Shown: piece after piece, positions 1-4,887 of the stretch
How positions within the stretch are numbered: the stretch's first letter is position 1
Layout of the letters: each line of letters starts with the position of its first letter
Assembly (NCBI GenBank): GCA_018716365.1
Contig: DVKA01000011.1
Location: forward strand, 1 to 5,779
Length of the DNA stretch: 5,779 nucleotides
Direction of reading: 5' to 3'
Source of the DNA: Candidatus Caccocola faecipullorum
GTDB lineage: Bacteria; Synergistota; Synergistia; Synergistales; Synergistaceae
The notes under the pieces: generated by a model
The model's database searches: none
What the model was told of the DNA's origin: nothing
Seen by the model: only the letters and a program-made list of their open reading frames with translations
Translations under genes and position numbers: made by a program

Positions 1-834
1 AAGTTTCACGAAGGAGCGCAGCGCTTCGGGCTGCTCGGCTATCGCCTTGTCGCTAGCCGCGATGCAGCAGCAGGGGAAATCTTCCCATGCGCCCTTCGGT
101 TCAAGCTCCTTCATCTGGAGGACGACGTGGCCCTGTCCCTTCGCTTCGATGACCTCGGGCGTCGGGGCCGGAATGACGGCGAACTCTACCTGCTTCGCAA
201 CCATCGCGGGGATGACGTTCGGGATGCCCTTAAGGTCCATCATGACGATGTCGGCCTGCTCCTTCGTCGCGTTGGCGTCGCCCGTCACGCGGAGGTTCGA
301 CTGCGCCATGGCGGCCTCGAAGACTATCTTCGGCGCGCTCGTCGGCGAGTGGTAGCCGACGGTCACGGGGCGCTTCGAATCCTTGACGTACTTCTCGAAA
401 GCTTCCCATCCCTTAACGTTGATGTCCGTGCGCGAAACCATCGCGATGGCGTCGGACTGGAGCGGGGAGATGACCTTTATCTTCGCGCCGCTGTCGATGC
501 CCGAGAGCATCGCGGGGAAAGAGTTCGTCGTGAGGTCGAGATGTCCCTGCGCGAAGAGCGTCGTAGCCTCCGAGCCGCTCTTCGTCACGATGACTTCGAG
601 GCGGGCGACCTTCTTGCCGTTGTCGTAGAGGTCGAACTTCTCCTTAGGGACGATGGGCTTGAGCCACACGCCGTTATCCTTAAGATTCTCGCCCTCAGCC
701 ATCGCGACCATGAAGGCCTGCTGGTGCGTCGTCATCGTGTAGCTCGCGCGGATGACGGGAACGTCCTCCGCGAAGACCGGGGCGGCGAAGGCCGCCGCAA
801 GAACTGCCAGAACAAGCGCAAACAACTTTTTCAT
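1..834 (-). CDS. ABC transporter periplasmic substrate-binding protein, NMT1/THI5-like (NrtA/SsuA/TauA class), 3' end missing
   Basis: This open frame runs leftward from ATG at 834-832 and is still open at base 1, giving 278 residues. An AAGGAG Shine-Dalgarno (846-851 on the complement) lies 11 bases before the start. Residues 1-22 form a Sec signal peptide: MKK, a hydrophobic core, then PVFA before the probable cut ahead of E23. No lipobox cysteine is seen, so a soluble periplasmic protein is likely. The mature part resembles NMT1-like binding proteins: a region around residues 86-108 with GSEATTLFAQGHLDL, GYHSPTSAPKIVFEAAM (160-176), and VIPAMVAKQVEFAVIPAPTPE (208-228) matching the family's segment for a protein that samples ligand-dependent eP/aP loops. 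Three consecutive cysteines sit at 255-257. Family members bind nitrate, sulfonates, taurine, pyrimidine precursors or other small organics; the ligand cannot be told here. Most relatives are about 310-340 aa, so perhaps 40-60 residues are missing. Permease and ATPase genes may lie beyond the left edge. Confidence 0.88.
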   Translation of the reverse strand, partial: MKKLFALVLAVLAAAFAAPVFAEDVPVIRASYTMTTHQQAFMVAMAEGENLKDNGVWLKPIVPKEKFDLYDNGKKVARLEVIVTKSGSEATTLFAQGHLDLTTNSFPAMLSGIDSGAKIKVISPLQSDAIAMVSRTDINVKGWEAFEKYVKDSKRPVTVGYHSPTSAPKIVFEAAMAQSNLRVTGDANATKEQADIVMMDLKGIPNVIPAMVAKQVEFAVIPAPTPEVIEAKGQGHVVLQMKELEPKGAWEDFPCCCIAASDKAIAEQPEALRSFVKL

Positions 835-860
835 AAGACACAGCTCTCCTTTATATAGGA

Positions 861-903
861 ATAATATATTCTTGCAAACGCGGCGGCACGCGCGCACGCC
901 GCG
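861..903 (-). promoter_or_regulatory. Upstream region of the binding-protein gene: AT-rich -10-like patch and GC-rich hairpin
   Basis: Reading leftward, a GC-rich inverted repeat (CGCGGCG 879-885 with CGCCGCG 897-903, 11-base loop) is followed by an AT-rich patch at 861-870. Read on the minus strand, the patch contains TATATT (868-863), a plausible -10 box placing the transcript start just before the Shine-Dalgarno. No good -35 box is seen at the right distance, so this is only a candidate promoter. The rest of 835-1197 contains no credible gene. Confidence 0.3.
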
Positions 904-1089
904 GCGCACGGGCTGACCGGTCTGAAAGCTATGAAAGCAACGAGGATTGCAGGATTTTTAGAAAAGGGATATGCCGGAACGGAACTCCGACGAATCCATG
1001 CAATCGTGCGCCACGCGCATCACATCGAGAACGCAGCGTCACGTCATTATGGATTCGCCTCCCCTTCCGGTTTCAGATATGAGAACGGA

Positions 1090-1118
1090 TTAACATTCCC
1101 ACTGATGAATTGTATAAC
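1090..1118 (+). promoter_or_regulatory. Plus-strand sigma-70-like promoter match in an intergenic region
   Basis: TTAACA (1090-1095) and TATAAC (1113-1118) are separated by exactly 17 bases; each matches the sigma-70 consensus at five of six positions. It points rightward, opposite to both neighbouring genes, into the 3' end of the MATE gene, so no protein gene is served. The -10 overlaps a small imperfect dyad, TTGT...ACAA (1110-1122). It could drive a short or antisense RNA, or be a chance match in an AT-rich pocket. Confidence 0.3.
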
Positions 1119-1146
1119 ACAAATCGGAATTTTACTACGCGCAAAG

Positions 1147-1167
1147 TCCGCGCCGGCGGCGGATTTT
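1147..1167. terminator. Hairpin with T tract downstream of the MATE gene, possibly bidirectional
   Basis: TCCGC (1147-1151) pairs with GCGGA (1159-1163) across a 7-base loop and is followed by TTTT on the plus strand. On the minus strand the stem is followed by C then TTT, so either direction is possible, with plus the better fit. It lies about 30-50 bases beyond the MATE stop codon. Only five base pairs are certain, hence modest confidence. Confidence 0.35.
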
Positions 1168-1193
1168 GTGTCTGCGACTAAAAAGCCGCGGCT
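1160..1193 (-). repeat. Quasi-palindromic intergenic element, copy 1 (MATE 3' side)
   Basis: Read on the minus strand this begins five bases after the MATE stop codon: a GCCGCGGC palindrome, then TTTTT, A, GTC-GCA-GAC, and ends AAAATCCG. A related element at 2793-2822 has the same order (GCTTTTT, GTC, spacer, GAC, A-run, ATCCG). The exact 11-mer GCGACTAAAAA is shared in plus-strand reading (1174-1184 and 2807-2817). The GC-rich palindrome followed by five T's may itself contribute to ending the MATE transcript, although its stem would be short. Confidence 0.4.
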
Positions 1194-1197
1194 GTTG

Positions 1198-2553
1198 CTA
1201 CCCGCGCGCCGCCTCCTCTTTTTTCGTCATCACCGCGTATGCCGCGGCACATATCGCTACGGAGAGCAGCGAGCCTGCGGTTGTGGCGAGGCCCATGGGG
1301 AAGAGCGTGGCGGCGAAGAGTTTCGACGTGAGGTAGACGCCGGGGACGCGTACCAGGATTATCGAGGCGACATTGTGCATGAACGATATGCCGGAGCGTC
1401 CGCAGGCGCAGAAATATCCGCTGAAGCTGAAATGTACGCCCGCGAAGATGCAGTCCCAGACGTAACCGCGCATGTACTGCCCGCCGAGGCGCACGACCTC
1501 CGCGCCGCCGGGGCTCGCGGGGTCGGTGAAGAGCGCGACGGCGGGCTCGGCGGCGAATTGCATCAGCACGGATACCGCCGCGCCGAAGGCGACGGCTATC
1601 ATCGCCGCGTAGCGCAGCGTGAGACGCGCGCGCTCCGGCTTGCCCGCGCCCAGGTTCTGCGCGCCGAGCGCGGAGACGGCGGAGAGCATCGACGAGGGCA
1701 CGAGGAAGAGGAAGCTCATCATCTTCTCGACGATGCCGACGGCGGCCGCGTCGTTCAGCCCACGCATATTGACGATTATCGTGATTATGATGAAGGAAAT
1801 CTGTATGAAGCCGTCCTGGAGCGTCACCGGCACGCCGATTTTTAGTATCTGCCCCATGACGGCGCGCTTCGGGCGAAGGTCGCCGCGCGAGACGGAGATT
1901 CCGCTTTTCCGGCGCAGCACGACGAAGAGCGCGAGCGCTACGCTCGCCGCCTGCGAGAGCGTCGTGGCGAGCGCCGCGCCCTCGGGCCCCATGCCGAAGC
2001 CGCCGATGAAAAGGTAGTCGAGCGCGATGTTCGCGGCGCAGGCGGCGGCTACGAAGTACATCGGGCTTTTCGTGTCGCCGAGGCCGCGGAATATCGAGCT
2101 GATTATGTTGTAGGCTGTGATGAAGGGGACGCCCGCGAAGCAGATTTTGAGGTAGGCCGCCGTGCCGCCCACGGCGTCCGCGGGCGTGGACATGACGGCG
2201 ACTATTTCATCCGCGAGCGCGAAGAGCACGACTGTGAGCGCAAACGACAGCGCCATGAAGAGCGTGACGGTGTTTCCTATCGCGCAGGCGGCGCGCCCGC
2301 GGTCTCCAGCGCCGACGGCGCGCCCTATCGCAACGGTCGAGCCCATGGCGAGGCCGACGATCATGACGGTCAGCATGTGCATGACCTGCGAGCCTATCGC
2401 GACGGCGGTGATGTCGGCGACGCCGCGGAACTGTCCCGTGATGAAAAGGTCCGCCATCCCGTAGAGCGTCTGTAAAAAGTATGATAAAAGGTACGGCAGC
2501 GAGAAGTAGACGATATTTCTGAAGACGCCGCCGGTCGTGAGGTTTCTCTCCAT
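1198..2553 (-). CDS. MATE family multidrug/metabolite efflux transporter (DinF/YoeA-like branch)
   Basis: This 451-residue inner-membrane protein has the normal MATE length of about 450 and the usual pattern of about twelve membrane helices in two repeated halves (about residues 14-210 and 232-442). Family signatures are clear: QTLYGMADLFITG (28-40), GSTVAIGRAVGAGD (71-84), RGLGDTKSPMYF (156-167) followed by NIALDYLFI (175-183) and GPEGAALATTLSQ (189-201). The second half has ALGAQNLGAGKPERA (295-309). MATE proteins export drugs or cationic metabolites in exchange for Na+ or H+; the substrate and ion are not evident here. I chose ATG at 2553-2551 because GGTGAT (2560-2565, complement) lies six bases upstream. 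An in-frame TTG at 2571-2569 would add six residues but has only one base between AGGA and the start. The stop is TAG (1200-1198). The gene is monocistronic in this view and divergent from pstS. Confidence 0.93.
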   Translation of the reverse strand: MERNLTTGGVFRNIVYFSLPYLLSYFLQTLYGMADLFITGQFRGVADITAVAIGSQVMHMLTVMIVGLAMGSTVAIGRAVGAGDRGRAACAIGNTVTLFMALSFALTVVLFALADEIVAVMSTPADAVGGTAAYLKICFAGVPFITAYNIISSIFRGLGDTKSPMYFVAAACAANIALDYLFIGGFGMGPEGAALATTLSQAASVALALFVVLRRKSGISVSRGDLRPKRAVMGQILKIGVPVTLQDGFIQISFIIITIIVNMRGLNDAAAVGIVEKMMSFLFLVPSSMLSAVSALGAQNLGAGKPERARLTLRYAAMIAVAFGAAVSVLMQFAAEPAVALFTDPASPGGAEVVRLGGQYMRGYVWDCIFAGVHFSFSGYFCACGRSGISFMHNVASIILVRVPGVYLTSKLFAATLFPMGLATTAGSLLSVAICAAAYAVMTKKEEAARG

Positions 2554-2663
2554 TTCATAATCACCGCGCAAATCCTATAACATGAGCGCCGAGGCCGCAA
2601 GCGGGGCGGAACAGTACGAGGCGGAGCGGCGGCATGATTCCCCGCCTCATATTGGGGACGGAG

Positions 2664-2689
2664 GTCCTGAGCAGAAGCGTTCTCAGGAC
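2664..2689. repeat. Perfect 8-bp inverted repeat (26-bp dyad) upstream of the MATE gene
   Basis: GTCCTGAG (2664-2671) and CTCAGGAC (2682-2689) are exact reverse complements around a 10-base loop. The dyad sits about 110 bases upstream of the MATE start. It could be a repressor operator, a hairpin in the MATE 5' leader, or on the plus strand a weak terminator (AATTTTT follows, but only after several bases). A second, weaker dyad with the same 10-base loop, TCCCC/GGGGA (2639-2658), lies just beside it. Confidence 0.45.
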
Positions 2690-2747
2690 GACATAATTTT
2701 TGGGGTTTCAGGCAAATTGCGGCTGTTCTGCGCCGCCGCGAAGGTTT

Positions 2748-2785
2748 GACGGCAAAGCGGAATTTTCGTTTTCCGCCGCGCCGTC
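2748..2785. repeat. Two-tier hairpin with symmetric internal loop
   Basis: GACGGC (2748-2753) pairs with GCCGTC (2780-2785). Inside it, GCGGAA (2757-2762) pairs with TTCCGC (2771-2776). The two six-bp stems are separated by a symmetric 3x3 internal loop (AAA against CGC) and capped by an 8-base T-rich loop. The arm at 2780-2785 is followed ten bases later by TTTTT (2796-2800), too far for a standard terminator. It may be a structured RNA, a cruciform or a protein-binding dyad. Confidence 0.4.
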
Positions 2786-2792
2786 CCCGCGC

Positions 2793-2822
2793 CGCTTTTT
2801 GTCCGCGCGACTAAAAAATCCG
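2793..2822 (+). repeat. Quasi-palindromic intergenic element, copy 2 (between MATE and pstS)
   Basis: CGCTTTTT is followed by GTC-CGCGC-GAC, T, six A's and TCCG. TTTTT (2796-2800) pairs with AAAAA (2813-2817) and GTC with GAC, with one bulged T. The order and end sequences match the minus-strand reading of 1160-1193. With that copy it brackets the MATE gene, and both lie outside coding sequence. Confidence 0.4.
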
Positions 2823-2831
2823 TTTTGCCTG

Positions 2832-2900
2832 CGCGAAACCGCGCGCGGCGTAAACTTTCGCGGCGCGGATGTGATATATTTATATATTGTAAAATTTATG
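2832..2900 (+). promoter_or_regulatory. Inverted repeat followed by AT-rich promoter-like island upstream of pstS
   Basis: CGCGAAA (2832-2838) and TTTCGCG (2856-2862) are exact reverse complements around 17 bases. Immediately after comes a sharp AT-rich island (2872-2900) containing TATATT (2875-2880 and 2883-2888) and TAAAAT (2890-2895), all good -10 candidates. No matching -35 box is visible at 16-18 bases, which could mean an activator-dependent promoter, as is usual for phosphate-starvation genes. I could not identify a recognised Pho box. If used, the pstS leader would be about 250 bases. Confidence 0.35.
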
Positions 2901-2910
2901 TAACGGTCTC

Positions 2911-3015
2911 AAAGGACGGTGGGAACTGATGACGTGATCATGCGGCGGTAAAATGCACGGGATGCATTGTGCGGACGCGGGCGTCGTCTTTTCGCGCCGT
3001 TTTCGTCTGATTTAA
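2911..3015 (+). other. Possible pstS leader segment with tandem mini-ORFs and a small hairpin
   Basis: AAAGGA (2911-2916) precedes ATG at 2929 in a two-codon frame ending in TGA (2935-2937). ATG at 2940 opens a three-codon frame ending in TAA (2949-2951), and ATG at 2953 opens a 20-codon frame ending in TAA (3013-3015). A hairpin, AATGCA-CGGGA-TGCATT (2952-2968), overlaps the start of the last. These may be chance frames in a GC-rich leader; I do not call them genes. Nothing else recognisable lies between 3016 and 3140 apart from short GC-rich inverted repeats such as GCCGC-AAC-GCGGC (3095-3107). Confidence 0.2.
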
Positions 3016-3158
3016 GCCGGCACTCCGCTCCGATAATTTTTCCCATGCCCTATATTCCCGCCGCGCGCGCGTGACTTGCGCGCTGTTTACGCTTGCCGCA
3101 ACGCGGCTCTGCTGCCGCGCGGAAAATACACTATATTTATCAAAGGAGTGCTGTTGTC

Positions 3159-3989
3159 ATGAGAATGAAGAAGTTTGCTCTCGCGGCGCTGGCGTGCATC
3201 TTCGCCGCCTCGGCCGCCGTCGCGGCTCCACTCGACGTTTTCAAGGGGCAGAAGGGCGAAGTGGACATCGCGGGAGGCACCGCGCACATCCCCGTCATGC
3301 AGGAGGCGGCGAAGCGCATAATGACGCTTAATCCCGACATCCGCATCACCGTCGCGGGCGGCGGCTCCGGCGTCGGAGTGAAGCAGGCCGGCGAAGGGCT
3401 CGTCGAGATAGGAAACACTGGACGCCCGCTGAAGGCCGAAGAGGTCGAAAAGTACGGGCTTAAGAGCTTCCCGTTCGCCATCGACGGCGTCGCGGTTGTC
3501 GTGCATCCGTCGAACGCTGTGGCCGAGCTGACCTTCGCGCAGGTCGCGGACATCTACGCGGGCAAGATTACGAACTGGAAGGAAGTCGGCGGCGCGGACG
3601 CGAAGATAAACCTCTACGTCCGTGAGGACGGCAGCGGCACGCGCGAGGTCTTCACCGACAAGGCCATCAAGGGCGGCGAGGTAGCGGCCTCCGCGAACGT
3701 CGTGAACTCGAACGGCGCCATGAAGACCGCCGTCGCTAAGGACGCGAACGCCATCGGCTACGTCGGCATCGGCCACATCGACGAGTCCGTGAAGGCTCCG
3801 AAGCTCGAGGGCATGACCGCGACGCAGGAGAACGCCGCGAACGGAAGCTACACCGTCGTGCGCGACCTCTTCATGAACACGAAGGGCGACCCGCAGGGGC
3901 TGACTGCGCTCTTCATCGACTATATCTACTCGCCCGAGGGCGCGGAGATCATCGCCGACTGCGGCTATATCCCCATCCCGAAGAAGTAA
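3159..3989 (+). CDS. pstS: Phosphate ABC transporter periplasmic phosphate-binding protein PstS
   Basis: PstS captures inorganic phosphate in the periplasm and delivers it to the PstC/PstA channel. The protein has 276 residues, typical of the short single-domain PstS form of about 270-290. Residues 1-22/23 are a Sec signal peptide (RMKK, hydrophobic core, cut near AVA-A). C13 in LAC is too early and in poor context for a lipobox. Phosphate-contact regions are visible: IAGGTAHIP (37-45, where many relatives have GST), AGGGSGVG (66-73), IGNTGRPL (84-91, usually SSRPL) and REDGSGTRE (155-163, supplying Ser, Thr and Arg). NAIGYVGIG (197-205) is also typical. ATG at 3159 is preceded by AAAGGAG (3142-3148) with a 10-base gap; ATG at 3165 is a weaker alternative, and an in-frame TTG at 3093 would spoil the signal peptide. 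The gene begins the pst operon and is likely induced by phosphate starvation. A PstS-like protein for another oxyanion is possible but less likely. Confidence 0.92.
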   Translation: MRMKKFALAALACIFAASAAVAAPLDVFKGQKGEVDIAGGTAHIPVMQEAAKRIMTLNPDIRITVAGGGSGVGVKQAGEGLVEIGNTGRPLKAEEVEKYGLKSFPFAIDGVAVVVHPSNAVAELTFAQVADIYAGKITNWKEVGGADAKINLYVREDGSGTREVFTDKAIKGGEVAASANVVNSNGAMKTAVAKDANAIGYVGIGHIDESVKAPKLEGMTATQENAANGSYTVVRDLFMNTKGDPQGLTALFIDYIYSPEGAEIIADCGYIPIPKK

Positions 3990-3990
3990 C

Positions 3991-4030
3991 GAAATCCGGC
4001 GGGGCGCCGAAATTCCGGCGCTTCGCCTTT
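3991..4030 (+). promoter_or_regulatory. Intercistronic hairpin region between pstS and pstC
   Basis: GCGCCG (4004-4009) pairs perfectly with CGGCGC (4016-4021) across a 6-base loop, with two possible G-U pairs extending the base. The segment CGAAAT(T)CCGGCG occurs twice, at 3990-4001 and 4008-4020. The central GCGCCG can therefore instead pair upstream with CGGCG (3997-4001) in a 5-bp stem with a GGG loop; the two stems exclude each other. The downstream stem is followed by a broken T-rich stretch, CGCCTTTTCTTT, resembling a leaky terminator or 3'-end stabiliser that would favour pstS message over pstC. Confidence 0.5.
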
Positions 4031-4044
4031 TCTTTCCGCACGCT

Positions 4045-4887
4045 ATGCGCAGCTCTTCCAAATCCCCGTTTCTGCTGAAGGCCTCCGCCGTCTACGTGAC
4101 GGCGCTGCTCTCATGCGTATTCGTCTTTATCATCGTCTGCGCCGCCGACGGCTTCTTCATGGGCGGGCGCGGGCTCTTCACCTCCGTCTGGCATCCCGAG
4201 AGCAAGCAGTTCGGCATCCTGCCCGTCATGGCTGCGACGGCGGCGCTTTCGCTCTCGTCGCTCGCGCTCGGCTGGCTCGTCTCGTTCGGCTGCGTCTGCT
4301 ACATTCACGGCTTCGGCGGAAAGCGCGGCGGCGCGCTGCTTCTCTCGCTGCTGCGCGTGATGACGGCGATTCCGACCGTCGTCTACGGCTTCGCCTCCGT
4401 CTTTCTTCTCGTCCCGATCGTCCGAAACGGCTTCGGCGGCTCGGGACTTTCGTGGTTCACCGCCACTCTTATACTGGCTTTATTGATAACCCCGACGATG
4501 GTGCTCGTCATGGACGGCGCTGTCGAGCAGGCCGCGCGCGAAAGCGGCCTCACGGCCGCGTCGCTCGGCTTCTCGCGCGCGGAGCATCTCGTCTTCGTCG
4601 TGCTGCCCTCGTGCAGGGAATGGCTCTGGGGCGCGGCACTGCTCGGCTTCGGACGCGCGGCGGGCGACACGATGATTCCGACGATGCTCGCGGGCAACGC
4701 CGTGCAGTACCCAACCTCGCCGCTGAACGCGATACGGACGCTGACGGCGCACATCGGCCTCGTGCTTTCGTCTGACGTCGGCGGCACGGCATACTATTCG
4801 CTCTTCGCCGCGGGCGGCGTGCTTCTCGCGCTCTCCGCGGGGGCGAACCTCGTCTTCCGCGCGATAAGAAAGGACAAAAAATCATGA
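4045..4887 (+). CDS. pstC: Phosphate ABC transporter permease PstC
   Basis: PstC is one of two inner-membrane subunits forming the phosphate channel of the Pst importer. This 280-residue protein has about six hydrophobic segments (roughly 13-33, 57-87, 97-127, 136-156, 191-219, 246-272). Signatures include FGILPVMAAT (56-65), AIPTVVYGFASVF (108-120), and the cytoplasmic EAA-type loop, EQAARESGLTAASLG (161-175) followed by VVLPS (185-189), which docks on the ATPase. The usual GRAxGETM motif reads GRAAGDTM (203-210), with Asp in place of Glu. The N-terminal part is shorter than in E. coli PstC, which has about 319 residues. ATG at 4045 has no visible Shine-Dalgarno: the preceding bases are pyrimidine-rich. 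No other in-frame start lies between the pstS stop and this ATG, so the start is kept. The 3' end overlaps pstA by 4 bases (ATGA, 4884-4887). Confidence 0.88.
   Translation: MRSSSKSPFLLKASAVYVTALLSCVFVFIIVCAADGFFMGGRGLFTSVWHPESKQFGILPVMAATAALSLSSLALGWLVSFGCVCYIHGFGGKRGGALLLSLLRVMTAIPTVVYGFASVFLLVPIVRNGFGGSGLSWFTATLILALLITPTMVLVMDGAVEQAARESGLTAASLGFSRAEHLVFVVLPSCREWLWGAALLGFGRAAGDTMIPTMLAGNAVQYPTSPLNAIRTLTAHIGLVLSSDVGGTAYYSLFAAGGVLLALSAGANLVFRAIRKDKKS

Noticed and set aside
127..858. Plus-strand open frame of 243 codons opposite the binding-protein gene
   Set aside because: Its product is an Arg/Asp/His-rich string typical of an antisense shadow in GC-rich DNA. The minus-strand frame has a signal peptide, ribosome-binding site and family motifs.
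850..877. TTGCAA and TATAAA on the minus strand as promoter boxes with a 16-base spacer
   Set aside because: The TATAAA overlaps the Shine-Dalgarno, so transcription would begin after the ribosome-binding site.
835..1197. Search for CRISPR repeats, tRNA genes, transposase remnants or attachment sites here and in 2554-3158
   Set aside because: No regular repeat-spacer spacing, cloverleaf, transposase-like frame or target duplication was seen. The repeats present are short dyads only.
931..1845. Plus-strand open frame of 304 codons starting in the intergenic region and running over the MATE 3' half
   Set aside because: The product is low-complexity and rich in Arg, Glu and His. It has no ribosome-binding site and lies antisense to clear MATE motifs.
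2569..2571. TTG as the MATE start codon
   Set aside because: The only purine-rich motif before it leaves a one-base gap, whereas ATG at 2553 has GGTGAT six bases upstream and gives a typical MATE N-terminus.
3195..3197. Cysteine at PstS residue 13 as a lipoprotein attachment site
   Set aside because: The preceding residues AALA are a poor lipobox, the hydrophobic stretch before it is too short, and a standard AVA-A cleavage site follows.
3087..4061. Minus-strand open frame of 324 codons covering pstS
   Set aside because: It is an antisense shadow with Arg/Asp/Val-rich composition. The plus strand carries the recognisable PstS protein.
4113..4775. Plus-strand +2-frame open frame of 220 codons inside pstC
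   Set aside because: It is an Arg/Leu-rich out-of-frame reading of pstC with no start signal.
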